Positions 10,243-22,300 of a DNA stretch of 64,000 bases are shown here, in pieces. The notes beneath the pieces were generated by a model, which was not told where the DNA came from, did no database searches, and saw nothing but the letters and a program-made list of their open reading frames with translations. The translations under genes and the position numbers were made by a program. Every line of letters begins with the position of its first letter. The stretch's first letter is position 1. The stretch comes from Actinomortierella ambigua (Eukaryota > Mortierellomycota > Mortierellomycetes > Mortierellales > Mortierellaceae). The stretch spans positions 23,167-87,166 of the forward strand of contig JAAAJB010000069.1 in assembly GCA_016098155.1 (NCBI GenBank). The letters are read 5' to 3'.

Positions 10243-13200
10243 ATGGACACTCCCATTACCGCTCGACCTGCGAGCGCACCCCCGCGCACAGGAGATGCAA
10301 TCCCTCCTGCCCCTGCATCTAGTGGTACACGGCCAGCAAAGAACTCCAAGGGCTCCAATCCATCGACTACTAGTGATAGCACGACATCCCCCTCGCCTTC
10401 AGGTAGCCGCAAGAGCAAAAGCGGCACGCCCAAAGGTTCTCCTTCGCCACTGAGGAGGTCAAGACCGCAAGACAAGCAAGGTGATGGAGCCAACAGCGTC
10501 GCTGCTAGTGATGGCTCCTCTTCCACCACTGCCGCCTCGGTTGGATTAGGTGTGTCGACAGGCACCACAATCAAGGATACGTCCACAGGGGCTCAGGACA
10601 CACCACGGCCTCCTACGTCCAAAGGGCCAGGCAGCGTCCAGACTAATAGCGGACCATCTGTTAAGAGCGCGAACCGCAAGGAGAAGCAGCAGCAGACATC
10701 TGTACCTGAACCATCGGCATCGGCAGGACCGGAGGGCGTGGCCCGTGAGAATGGCAGTACCAAGCCTGCTGCAAGTGACCAGGCGCCTGTGCAGGCTGGC
10801 ACAAACGAAACTAGCGACACGGCCAAGGCGGCAGCGCCACCGCCATTGTCCTCCTCACCAGCGACGTCAGCCAAAGGCGCCGCTGAAGACGTGGAGACCG
10901 ACTCCAAAAAGGGCCAAAAGTTGACATCAGCAAGATCACAAAAGGTTTCGGCCAAACCTCGCAAGAGCCAACAACAGCCAGCAGCCACGACACCAGGAAC
11001 AAGCGAGCAGAAGGCAAGAGCGGACAATGATACAACGGCATCCCGAGAGCCCGTGGTCGATGCCACACCTGGAGCAACACCTTCCACCCTTAGCGGAGCT
11101 GCAAGTCCATCGGTTGACGATACCGCTGGAGGCTCAGCCAACAAGAAGCGCAAAGACAAGCGCAAACCTACCAAAAGAGGGAGTGGCCTGGCATCTGGAG
11201 GAGACGAGACATTAGAGGCACCGTTGGCCTTGGTAGAAACACCCGCGCCATCAGAGGCATCGTCCACAATGCCCCAACGGACGGCTAAGCATCATGGCCC
11301 CAAGTCGACTGCAATCTTGGCTGCTGCTGCGGGAGGAGGAGGAGAAGCAAACAGCAATGAGACAACCGGAAAGTCGACTTCAGAACCACCCACCAAAGGG
11401 AATGGCCCTACTGAGGCCTCGCCTTCGACTGGCGGTGATCCCTCAGATGCTTCAGGGGCTCCACGTGCGTCTTCACCACGTCCTGGCAGAGGGGGCAAGG
11501 CAACGACCAAACCACAAAGACCTCCTCGAGAGAAGCCTGAGCGCCCGTGGCTCCAACCGACTGGTGGAGCAGCTACAACAACGTCTGCTACGGAAGAACG
11601 TCGGCCAGCTAGGTCAACACCGCGTAGTAACGCGAAGGAGTCCTCCACCCCATCACTAGCTTCCTCCTCTGCCAAAGATACCACGGTCGCAGCACCGGAC
11701 ATGGCGACGGAGGGCGAGTCTTCGAGGGCGCCTCCTCCACTGAACGAACGGCCTGTACGGGAGCGTGGTCCCCGAGCAACAACAATGCGGCAGCAAAGAA
11801 CCGAGGAGTCTGCATCATCCAGGATGGCCACACGCGAGAGACCGGCGTTCGCAGAGGGAATTCAGCGGCGGCATGGTGAAGCTCATCAAGGGGGTTCCTT
11901 CACGGACACTACCACCCGCGAGCGATTCTCAGACAGGGGTGGGCGCTCCACACGAGGTGGTGGTGCTGGTGCTGGTGTTGGCAGTAGCCTGTCTCGTGTG
12001 TCTGGAGCGAGGAATGGACCATCATCACTTGATGCGCGTTCCGCTCGACAAGAGGCCATTCGCCGGGAACGAGAGCTTCGACAGCAGCAGCAGCAGGAGG
12101 GGGAAGGGGAGGGGCAGACCAAGCCAGATGGTGAGACTCAGGGTTCTGAAGCAGACCAGAACAACACTGCAACAACGATCCGGGATAAAGAGCCATCTGC
12201 AAGGCCCCCCAGGCTTGAAGCTGGCCCCTTCAGGCAGCCATCTACCACCGAGCCGGTTAGAGGAGGAGGCCCATTTTCAAAGGGTGCTCCGACGTCCTCT
12301 GCACCGCCTGCGGCCAGAAAGGACGCGGATGGACATGGATCCTGGAGAGAAATCAAGGCCCCTGGAATGGCGACATCGCGCTTTGGCCCTTCAACATCAC
12401 GACCCCTGCGCCCCGAACGAAAGGAAGGCTTTGGCACAGGCCCCAGGATAACGAAGGTAAGATATTCACACTTTTATTGTCACATGCACTTATTCTTGAA
12501 TCACCCAGATGAACAATGATAAGCTACGGCAGTGTACCTAAACCTGACGTTGTCATTCGATTGTGATTCCTTTAGGATGGACTCCTTGCCAACTCGATGA
12601 TCTGCTATATGACCTGGGAAGAGATGAAGCTCCGACCGGATGTCATTGAGCGCATTCACCGAAACGGGTATGTTCTTTTAAGACGTCAAAAGAAAGAAAG
12701 AAAGAAAAGGGCTACGACAACTTGATACAGTTCCTTTTTATATGAGAAGGGACTCTCATCATTCAACTACCCTCCCCTCCTATAATTAGATTGAAACGCC
12801 CTTCAAATGTGCAAAAGCTAGCCCTGGTTCCGTTTGGGGAGGGCAAGGACATTATTGCGCAGGCACAATCGCAAAACGACCGAACCAACACGTTCGCCAT
12901 TGGGGCTCTACAAAAGCTTAAGAGAGATGTCAAGCGCTGCCAGGCGGTGGTGATTTGCTCCGATGCAGTACAACCGCAGCAGGTATTCAAGGATCTGGAA
13001 CGGTGGTTTGAAGGCAGCGGATTGAGTTGCGTGATGCTGAACGAGACATCGAACGAAGAGTTGGAGAGGCTTTACGGATCGGCAAAGACAACAACAAATG
13101 GAGCAGCGGCTGTGGACCATCCTTCATCACCACAGGTGGCTGTGACGACACTCGGACGGCTGACCGAGGTGATGGATCAAGGGCTGTTAGAGACGAGTAC

Positions 13201-14022
13201 GGTTGACACAGTCGGGATCTGTATGGCACAGCACGAGATTGTCGATTTTGAAGCGTTCAAGAATCTGTGGCCCAAACTGTCATTGTCGCGAGAGGCCCAG
13301 GTGGTGGTGATGACGGGAATCATGTTGCGGAGGCTGCGGCAGGTCAAGACGCAGTACCTTCGACCCAACGCGCTGGTTCTGCGAGCGGATGAGCTGACAC
13401 TCAAGTGGAGCGACCATTATGTGATTCGACTCGATTCTCCGGAGCAGCGGTGGCCAACGCTGGTTGAAATCTTCCAGAGGAACAAAACGATCAGCCACAC
13501 AGTGATTGTGACCCCGTCCCACAGTGTCACCCAGAATCTGGTCTCACAGCTCAAGGAGCTTGGCGTGCCTGCCCACGGCATCGTAAGTATTTCCTTTTTT
13601 TTTTTTTTTCTAGAAGGTCATGAGGATGGAAGTGAGTCGGGTAAAGTCACAAGGCCAATGGAACATTGTTGGACTCACCCTAAAATTCCCTTCGTTTTTT
13701 TTTCCGGTCACTTCTTTTTTAGTGGAGCATGGCGGACAAAGTTCAGATGGCCGAGCTGTTCAACAAACCAGGCGACTGTGTGCTGGTTGTGGAGAGTGTG
13801 CTGACGGCTGAGCTGGACCTGGATCACGATTCGCTGGTGATCAACTATGAGATTCCGTGGAAGGCGTCGTTCTACATGTCAACCTTTGGACTCTTTGGGC
13901 GATCGGGTCTGCGGACGATGATGATCAACCTGTTGCTCAAGAGCAAGCCGACGGATAGTGCCATGCTTGAAGAGCTCGAGACCCAGTACGATATCAAGAT
14001 TGCAGAGATGGAACTCGCTTGA
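10243..14022 (+). CDS. eIF4A-like DEAD-box pseudohelicase with giant disordered N-terminus
   Basis: Exons are 10243-12456, 12576-12667, 12790-13582 and 13723-14022, giving 1132 residues. Exon 1 (residues 1-738) is predicted disordered: Ser/Thr/Pro/Lys-rich, with RGG-like patches (GGRSTRGGGAGAG) and a charged RRERELRQQQQQ stretch near its end. Residues about 740-1132 align with eIF4A/eIF4A3. The Q-motif region is visible (MTWEEMKL, then KRPSNVQKL), followed by KDIIAQAQS. The catalytic motifs are lost: Walker A reads AQSQNDRT (794-801) where eIF4A has AQSGTGKT; the DEAD position reads MAQH (about 914-917); the SAT position reads TGI; the HRIGRxGR position reads YMSTFGLFGR. The fold appears retained, with intact introns and no stops, so this is a gene rather than a pseudogene. 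ATP hydrolysis is not expected. A role in translation or mRNP binding is inference from homology. It lies 143 bp downstream of DSC3. Confidence 0.85.
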
Positions 14023-14972
14023 AGACCAGAAGGATAGAAAGAAGAGGGGGGAATTTGCCTCCCAGGGCAAAATTTCCCGCAGCTGCACCTTTTTTTTTTC
14101 GATTTGCTCCTTTTTTTTTTTCAACCAACCTTTTTTTGGGTGATTCCCTATTTTCTCTTGTCTCTAACTCGCTTCCTTTTTTGCATAAATTCCTTTATGA
14201 GAATACAAACTTTCTTCCCAACCTCGTAAATGCAAAGGTATCACCTGTACATCGTAAGATGGCGTACTGAAACTTTCGCATCACGCTGCAACCTATTTTC
14301 CGTTTTCCTTTGTCCAAGAGAAAAAAAAAAAAAACAACATAGTATCATTGGAAAGACAATCCATCCCCATGTTGCAACAACGGACCGCTTGAGCAATGTT
14401 ACACAAGATACCAGCGCTTCACCAGTGTAGTGTCGATAAGAGAGAGAGAGAGCGACTGCGAGCACATGATCAAAAGATAAGGGTGCGTGTCGCGTGGGTA
14501 ACAACTCTTCACCAAAAAAATAAGGCTTCGCTGTAACCCCCACAAATGCCTGATGAAGTAAAATAGGACCAATGATAACAGAAGAAAGAACCTAACCTTG
14601 CATCCCCACAATTCTCCCGCTGCCCCCCTTTCTCACTTGTGCGTATGTGTGTGTGTACGTGTGTGTTTGACACGAGAGGGACAAGAGGAAAAGACGCATG
14701 AATGCATAGAGATACGTTGTCATGCCATAACGAAAAAAAAAAGATAAAGGACAGGAAGATTTTTTTTTTTTTTTTACTTTAGTGGCACAAGTACATATTT
14801 ACAAGAGGTGAGAATAGGGAAGTTTGGCGTTTCGGTAGGGTATGGTACAACTGGGCAAGCAATCATCCATTGGGTGAAGATGATGTGCCCAAGGAAGAAA
14901 AAAAATGTTATCAAAGGCAAAATCCAAAGGTAGGATAATCTCCGGTACAACAAAGACGGGTGGTGGAAAAGA
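14023..14972. other. Convergent 3' spacer, nothing coding seen
   Basis: This lies between the pseudohelicase stop and the NDUFAF8-like stop. It holds T- and A-runs, for example a 17-bp T run near 14760, and a short TG-rich stretch near 14645. Poly(A) sites of both genes probably lie here. Confidence 0.5.
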
Positions 14973-15413
14973 CTACCACTTGCGCTTCATCTAAACGCGC
15001 CCACATGCGAGAGAGAGATAGAAGGAGAGAGAAAGAAAACAGACGATAAGCACCCAATGCTTGGAATCCCGACAGCCATTTTTCACATGAGAAAGAACAC
15101 AGAGCGAGACTTACAGCAGCCTGGACACAGTCCTTGAATGCGAGAAACTCCTTCTCACAGACGCCCTTGGTCACGTCGTTCATCGTGGCCGAGATGCAGG
15201 TTCCATAGGCAGCAGCCTGTTTGACAAGCAAAGAGCAGAGGATTAGGAAAAAATTTCGAGTGAGTTTTGTGCCGAAGCGCAGGCACAAACACGATAATCC
15301 CGTGGGTGGACAAACAATACGGAGGAGAAAATAAAGAAGTGGAGACGTACAGGTTTGGCGCAGGAAGCAATGCTCTTGGAGAAGGAGGCGATGGTCTGCT
15401 TGGGCTTGGACAT
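14973..15413 (-). CDS. NDUFAF8-like twin-CX9C complex I assembly factor
   Basis: Three small exons join in frame: 15413-15351, 15216-15115 and 14990-14973, giving only 60 residues. The product has a perfect twin CX9C pattern: C18 and C28, then C41 and C51. The surrounding residues match the NDUFAF8 family: SCAKPAAAYGTC, then VCEKEFLAFKDC, ending VQAAMKRKW. NDUFAF8 works in the mitochondrial matrix with NDUFAF5 in assembly of complex I; that is knowledge from the human protein. The last exon is 18 nt including the stop and directly follows a normal acceptor (tttag). The gene is absent from a simple ORF scan because each exon is so short. It is head-to-head with EFM4, with 247 bp between the two ATGs. 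Confidence 0.85.
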
Positions 15414-15660
15414 TGAATAATGGGGAGAAATGGAATCGGATGTGTGCGTGGTTGTTGGTGTGTTGTAGCTGTGATGAGGATGGAAAAAAGGGCAGGGGTT
15501 GTTGTAAATATGTGAGTTCGGCGTTCCCACATTTGGGCCTGGACGGGGTTTGGGTGGCTGAGTAGGCATCTACACACACACACATACTCAAAGAAATTTC
15601 TGGGCAAAAGGCCTGCACCTGTTCCATTGGTCAAACCTCGACCCTTCCATTGAACGTCAA
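15414..15660. promoter_or_regulatory. Shared promoter region of NDUFAF8-like and EFM4 genes
   Basis: The 247 bp between two divergent start codons must contain both promoters and leaders. A short CA repeat lies around 15571-15585. I see no clear TATA box. Confidence 0.5.
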
Positions 15661-16701
15661 ATGACCGACCACAAGGACACATCCATTCCCAAAGCTGACT
15701 TTGGACCTTCCGTGCTTGGCACAAAGGGCTAGTATGTTGGTTTTAACTGGGAGGGACAAGGGTGTATGTAAAACAGTCGAATTGGCCTATCTAACGTCTT
15801 CTTGTTCTTGCCCCACCCCTTTTTTGATCCGCCACTACTCTAATAATATCTCGATGTGAAATAGTTGGGACAACGTCTACGACCGCGAGAACGTCAACTA
15901 TGACGACCATGGTGATATTGGCGAGGTCTGGTTTGGAGAGGAGGCTGCTATGAAGATGGTCGATTGGGTCGAGGAACACTATGAGGATGAGAAGGAGACT
16001 TGCTCGGTACTTGATCTCGGATGTGGCAATGGCCATCTGCTGTTAGACTTGGCTGAGTTGGGCTTTGAGGATCTGACCGGCATCGACTACTCTCCCTCGG
16101 CGATCCGGCTAGCCAACTCAATTGCCAAGGACAAGGAGCTGGATGGAGTCATCCGGTATGCGGCCGTTGACTTTTTGGCGGAAAAGGAAACACTCGAGTG
16201 GTCACGACAGGGAGCGGATGGTGAACCCAAGAAATTCAAGGTGCTGTTGGACAAAGGTACCTATGATGCAATTAGCTTGCACCAAAAGAAGGATGCGGCC
16301 TCCAAGGATCAGCAGCCTCAGTCCCAGCTGAAGGGTGAAGCTGAAACAAAGGAGGAGGACAAGCACCTTGCCGAGAACGACGACAGCACCGAAGATCTGG
16401 CCGATCGATACCCTCGTCGCGTTGCTGCCATGATGCAGGACGACGGTCGCCTTTTGATCACATCTTGTAATTGGACCCAGGAGGAGCTGATCCGTCGATT
16501 TGCCCATGGTAAGGATGCCCCCAACCTCGGACCATGTCAATGCTCGCGCAGCAAAATGCCCCTGATATACTCACCTGCATATTTTTTGTCTTCTAATCAT
16601 TAGTTTTTGAATACGACTCATATATCCGGTACCCTACATTCAAGTTTGGAGGCGTTGTTGGCCAGACTATTTCCAGCGTTATCTTTAAGAAGAAACATTA
16701 A
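15661..16701 (+). CDS. EFM4: EEF1A lysine methyltransferase (Efm4/METTL10 family)
   Basis: Exons are 15661-15731, 15865-16508 and 16604-16701, giving 270 residues. The first junction restores LGTKGYWDNVYDRE, a hallmark of the family N-terminus. The SAM-binding motif I is VLDLGCGNGHLLLDLA from residue 72, and motif II is about DLTGIDYSPSAIRLA. A post-motif segment VLLDKGTYDAISL follows. A charged insertion of about 45 residues (QLKGEAETKEEDKH...) separates this from RVAAMMQDDGRLLITSCNW. The C-terminus ends FGGVVGQTISSVIFKKKH. Efm4 methylates a lysine of translation elongation factor 1A in the cytosol (family knowledge). Confidence 0.92.
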
Positions 16702-16880
16702 ATCAGTTGAAGATGTGGACAAAACATACACATACACACATACCACACACAAGTTTCAATGCCTTTAATGTTTTAGTAAGCGGACAATGAGAAAAGTAGG
16801 GAGTAGCCAATGATGCGTAAAAAAAGAAAAAAAAGGAAGAAAAATATGTTGAGGGTGTTGAAGAGTATCCAAGCATTTGT

Positions 16881-17831
16881 TTAGATATCGTCGATATCGA
16901 ACTCGACATCGAGCTCGTCCTCGTCGCCCTGGAAGGTATCGGTCTCGTTGATCTTGGCGCTCTCGGGAAGCTCACCATAGGCCTTCAGGTTACGGGCCTC
17001 CTCAGTGCTGTACTTGAGAATGACATCAGCCTTGTCGTCCTGGAAGTCACGGAGCGAGATCAGAATGATATCACCCTGGTTGATCCAGACCTAAGCCATG
17101 AGAAGAAAAAAAAAAGTGAAATAAAAATAAAATGTTCAGCCGAGATATTCTTGGTGTTGGAAGACATTTCTGGTACGAGATAGGGAGGAGGGGGTCTGTG
17201 CGTGGAGCACCCGGGTATTTGTGCATCGATGTTTTACCTTTTTCCTCATCTTGCCACGGATGTGTGCCAATCGCGTCTCGCCATCGAAGCACAGAGTATC
17301 GACACGGCCGTTACCAAGCATCTTTGTGACCTGGGCGTATTCTAGAAGAGGTTGAAGAAAAAAAAAGGGATTCCATGCATCAGTATTTCATTCTCTCGCC
17401 TGTGCTTCGCAACGGTTCCTGAAATTTTGCACACATGGGTTTGTACACCCCCCCCTTGAATTCTCACCTTGGCCATCCTCCTTGAAGACCAGCTCACGCT
17501 TCTCGCCCTCGTTCTCGTTCTTTCCACGTCTTCTGTTCTTTCCTCCCTGTTGTTTGTAACAAAATAGTAAAAAATGGAAGAAGATTAAAAAAAAAGTCAG
17601 TATTGGGAGTCTTTGATGTCACAAGGCAACACATTTGTCCAATTTCCGAGCGGAAAGGGGCAGAGTAAAAAAAGGACACAAAAAGGTCCAAAGGGTGGTG
17701 CACAATGAGCCCGCCTGCGAGTTTCGACCAAACGGCGCACCTCGAAGATACACCACTATGCTGCCTTTTTCCCATGACATTCAGGCCAACCCGATAAGTG
17801 AGCACCGTACCTTTCCCTTGTTCTTAGGCAT
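16881..17831 (-). CDS. Translation initiation factor eIF1A
   Basis: Four exons join in frame: 17831-17811, 17546-17468, 17341-17238 and 17090-16881, giving 137 residues. The basic N-terminal tail [20 protein letters not shown] is followed by the S1-like OB fold ([20 protein letters not shown], then [20 protein letters not shown]) and [18 protein letters not shown]. The acidic C-terminal tail ends FDIDDI. This is the normal length and architecture. eIF1A binds the 40S A site, promotes scanning and contacts eIF5B through the acidic tail (family knowledge). The gene is convergent with EFM4, with 179 bp between stop codons. Confidence 0.97.
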
Positions 17832-19345
17832 GATGACTATGATGCAAAAGATGGAGAGTAAAAATAACTGTCAGTCAGGGGTGTGTTTCTGCTCTTACGC
17901 AAGTGTCAAAATGAAAAACTCGGTATGTTGAAGTGCTGAGAGGCGGATGGAAGCGAGCTGAATCCAAAGTAGGATGGATAAGCATGCTTGTCCACTTTTT
18001 TTTTCGCAGGCCAACGGCCGAATGCGGTGTGCAACATATTTTCAGGAGAAATTGCATCAATGTGTGGAGAGAGGGCTGATCCTTCCCCCTTGATTGAGTC
18101 GAGAGAGGGTTGGAGAGCAGCATTATGGGTAGTGGTGTAAAGGCGAAGGCTGAGATGCTACGAGGGAGACTGATGGGTGCGGGTAGGGGATAAGGGGCCT
18201 TGTGAATCGGTGCTCCCATGACATACAGATGATGCACTTGGTGTGTAGAAGGATCTCTTTCAATGTCCCCCTCATGCGACTTTCTCTTGTAAGCCCAGTG
18301 ACTGACCAGCCACACTGCGGCCGCAGAAATTTTCGCTAAACCAAAAAACAGTGACGTCATAATTTGTGGCCCTAAGCAGTTTCATATTCGATTTCCCCTT
18401 GTAAACACCCTCCCTGCCCCACCAGCACTTCTCTATCCTTTAGAAGAGTGGCCCAGAGCTCTCCGAGCTAGAGCTTCAGAAATGATCGTCGTGAAAAGAG
18501 AAAGGTAGCTCAGGATAGACTGATAAAGGTTGTTGAGGCTTTCCACTGGAGAACCTCTGAAATCCTTTTCTTATCCGCATCGGACATCGCTGGCTAGTAT
18601 TGTGGCCATGGAGGGGGGGCCAAAGGAAGTAGAGAATAGAGGAGACAATTAATGAAGGAAGGAAGGAAGGAGTAAAATAGGGAGCAAAGGGAAAAAAAAA
18701 TGAGGAGGAGAAAGCAAAGAGCTCGCGACGCGCTCTTGCCAGCGTATATAGATTTTGGGGGAGAGTGGCTGGCTGGGAGCCAATGATATTGATGGAGTCA
18801 AGGGAAGAAGGGGGACGATGGGTATGGGAGAGTTTGTTTTTGTTTCTTTTGCTGTTCGGTGCAGTCTGTCAAGTCAAACACCGCTGATCACAAAGACCCA
18901 AAAGAGTGCATCTCCGACTTTTGCTTTTCTTCATCCTTCTTCTCATCCACAATCCCTCATTGTGCCCCCCCCCCTTCCCCCTCCACTCTCCATCAGCCCA
19001 ACGCTCCCTTCCTTGACTGACCGCGATCAGTACTTGTGTTTGTGTTGACTGACTGTGTGTGAGTGTGTGTGTGTGTCCCGCCTATTTCCACCGCCCTTCG
19101 CTCCCCTGTACGACTGTGCTGTTGAATTGCCTTTGACTTTTCTCCCTGTTCCTGAGAACGAGGTATGCAGGCCCCTCCTTTACCTTTACGCCGCCTTTTC
19201 TTTCTATCCTTTTTCTGCTTCCCATATGGCCCAAAGGCGACCTCGTCGTCAGTCTTGACTGACCAACTGTTTTACAATTCTGCCTTTTTTTTCTCCTCCT
19301 CTGTCTTTCATTCTTTCCTCATTTGGTAGACTCGAGTTGATCACG
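17832..19345. promoter_or_regulatory. Divergent upstream region of eIF1A and the coiled-coil gene
   Basis: A 1.5-kb spacer between two divergent starts. It contains a perfect TGACGTCA (ATF/CREB-type palindrome) at 18352-18359, a small ggaa repeat near 18656-18672, and a CT-rich leader before 19346. A 161-codon ORF on the minus strand from 18360 has no recognisable homology and I do not count it. Confidence 0.5.
18352..18359. promoter_or_regulatory. TGACGTCA palindrome (CRE-like site)
   Basis: An 8-bp perfect match to the ATF/CREB bZIP consensus, about 520 bp upstream of the eIF1A ATG and 990 bp upstream of the coiled-coil gene. One exact match in 1.5 kb can occur by chance. Confidence 0.35.
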
Positions 19346-22300
19346 ATGGAACACATCAATGCAACGACGGTGACCCTCCTCGTGGTGGTGGCCGGTGTCG
19401 GTGCATACTACGTCTATCTGAACGTGGTGGAGCCCAAGGCTCGCATGCAACGGGCCATCCAGGCCGAGCAGGCTCAACGTGAACTCCTGGGCGAGCACGA
19501 GAGCCAGCAGAAGCTGCAGCAGAAGCGCGCTAAACCCAAGCAGGCTAAGAAGAAGTAAGCTTTTTTTTCAAACATGTTTTCACGCATCATTGTTGCCATC
19601 ACTGGGGTGCAACAGCTATGACCGAGGGATGAAGTGAACGTGCGTCTGCCAAGAAGGGTCATGGACGAGAAACCACGCACTAGATCGCCCCACTACGACA
19701 ACACACAGAATGTACAGTGGGTTAGTCAGCGAGTGAGCTGTCAGATGGGTCACTTGCCTCCTCTCCCCCTTCCCTTCTTGATCCAACACGGGCGACACTT
19801 TGACCCTTTTGCATCTGCCTTGTATTGTCGTCCACCCACCCACCCCCCTCCGCTCCACCGTAGGAGGTGATCACAAGAGAATGGACACTCGATCGGTCTA
19901 TGACAGAGTCGGGGGGGGGGGCGTTGGAGCGGTGGGATCTCCAGGCCTTTTTGTGGGTGTACGGGAAACGTACAATTCTCCCGTGGCTGCTCAGATGGTG
20001 GCACAAATGCTGTGCACCCGGTAACATGTAAAACACTGTTGATGCTGGGAACTTACTTTGGGGATTCTCTCTCTCTGCCTCTCTCTCTCTCTCTTCATCT
20101 CTCAGACCTGTTCAGCAACAGCGTGTGCAAAAGATCAAGGAGGACAAGGATGAGACCGCTAGCTCGGAAGGCGAAGTCGACGAAAAGGTCGTATCGTTCA
20201 ACCCTTACGACGCTCTGAACAAGCCCGAGTCTCCTGTGATCCCCAAGAAGGCCAAAAAGTCCAAGAAGGCTGCATCTGCCTCCCAGACTCCCGCCCCCAA
20301 GCCCGCCATCTCTGAGAACAAGAAGACCATTGCCCCAACACCTGCTGAAGTCGCTACCCCTGCTGTAGCCTCCGTTGCCGCCACTGTTGAGATTGTCCAA
20401 AAGTCTGCTGACAAGGAGGAGCCCAAGAGCAAGAAGGCAAACAAGAAGGCATCTACTCCTGCCCCTGCTTCTGCTGCTGCTCCTGCTCCTGTTGTTACTC
20501 CTCCTACTCCTGCTCCCAAGACGGAGGCTGCCAAGCCTGCTGAGAAGATCAAGTCTGCTCCCGCCCCTGCCCCTGCTGAGGTCACTAAGCCTGTTGCAAA
20601 GCCAGAGGTCAAGGAAGAGGTTGTTGAGCGCTCTGTTCCCGCCCCCGCCCCTGCCCCTGCTGCACCCGTTGTCGCTGCTCAGGATACCGTCCTTAAGAGT
20701 GAGCTGGATGAGCTGAAGGTTTTGCTGGAGGCAAAGGAGCGTCTCGTCAAGGCTGCTGAACAGTCTGCTGCAAAGGCACAGGCCCAGGTCAAGGATTTGC
20801 AAAAGAAACTGGATGAGAATGCAGAGGTTGTCAAGGCCGCCAAGAAGGCCGAGAGCCGCTCGCAGGCAGTCCAGTCCAACGTCGACTCGCTCAACTACAC
20901 GAACGGTCTGCTTGTGAAGCAGCTGGCCCTGGAGAAGGAGCACACCAAGGCAGCTCAGGCAGAACTCAAGAGGATCTCGGCGCAAGCCGACATTGTGACC
21001 GAGCTGACTAACAAGGTGCAGTACCTGGAGAAGACGCGCGATGGCCTCGAGGCCCAGTTCAGCGATGTTCAGCAGCAGCGCACGCGTGCCGAGAACGAGG
21101 CTGCCCAGCTGACGCGCCAGATGCACGATGTGGAGCACCGCCTGGACGGTGCTCTGCGCGAGCGCGCCGACTACTACCACAAGGTGTCGATGGTGCTGAC
21201 GGAGAAGGACGGTCGCATTGCATCGCTGGAGGCCGATTACGGCGCGCTGGAGGTTGAGCTCGAGAACACCAAGATGCAGATCGAGCAGTATGCCGAGGCG
21301 GTGACGCAGGCCGAGGAGATGTCGCACAGCAACCTGGAGAAGTTTGAGGCTGAGAAGCACTCGCTGATCGAGGAGATTGATATGCTGCGCAACCAGGTGG
21401 CCCAGGAGTCGAGCAAGCATGGCCAGCTCGAGACCAAGTACCAGCAGGCCCAGGATCTGCTGCGTGAGGCCGAGACCGACCTTGCCAAGAGCAAGGACGA
21501 TCACAAGGCCCTGCTGGCTAAGCATGACGACCACACCAAGACTGCCCAGGCCAAGGACGCCGAGACTGTTGCTCTGACGGAGAAGATGGCCGTGCTGCAG
21601 ACCGACCTGGAGGCGGTTTGCAAGGAGCGCGATACAATCCAGTCGCAGCTGACGGAGGTGCAGGCGTCCCACGCCACGCACCTGAAGGTGCAGCAGGAGC
21701 AGTTTGACGTGGTGACGAAGGAGCTCGAGACCTCCAACAGCCAGATTGCGGCGCTGGTGGAGAAGCAGCAGACGTTGACGACACGCATCAACGAACTGAC
21801 GGAGCGATCGGCCGAGAATGCCGAGAAGGCGCAGGAGCAGTCCGGCACGTTGCAGAAGCGGATCGAGGAGTTGCAGCAGGAGATGGCTGCCAAGCAGGCG
21901 GATGCCAAGCTGATCATGAGCGAGAAGGAGGATCTGGCCACCAAGCTGACCGCTGCCCAGCAGGCTGCCGAGTCGGCCAAGAAAGAGCACGCCTCGGTGG
22001 CTGCTCAGGTGTCGGCGGCCAACAAGGCCGAGCTCGAGGCTGCTCAGAAGGAGAAGGAGGCCCTGGCGGCTCTGGTGGCCCAGAAGGACGAGGCCCTGGC
22101 TGGCTTGACCAAGGCCAAGACGGAGCTCGAGGCCCAGCTGGCTACCAAGACCGAGGCAGCCAAGTCTGCTGCCGCTGATCAAGAGTCAAAATTGACGGCC
22201 CAGATCGAGGAGGCCAAGAAGGCCGCCAAGGACCTGGAGTCGCAGCTGAAGGCCAAGGCTGAGGAGGCCAAGAAGGCCACCGCGGACCTCGAGTCCCAGC

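Noticed and set aside
10239..12437. Several long antisense ORFs across the disordered exon
   Set aside because: Shadows of the GC-rich Ser/Thr/Pro/Ala-coding exon. None has splice support or a domain.
17875..18360. 161-codon ATG ORF on the minus strand with a hydrophobic start
   Set aside because: No recognisable domain. It covers the eIF1A promoter region, and its ATG overlaps a TGACGTCA site. Could be real, but nothing supports it.
20095..22182. 695-codon Leu/Gly-rich ORF on the minus strand
   Set aside because: It is the exact antisense of the coiled-coil gene. Lys/Glu/Ala-rich codons with GC-rich third positions read backwards lack stops and give Leu-rich protein. The plus frame has the splice-joined membrane exon and heptads.
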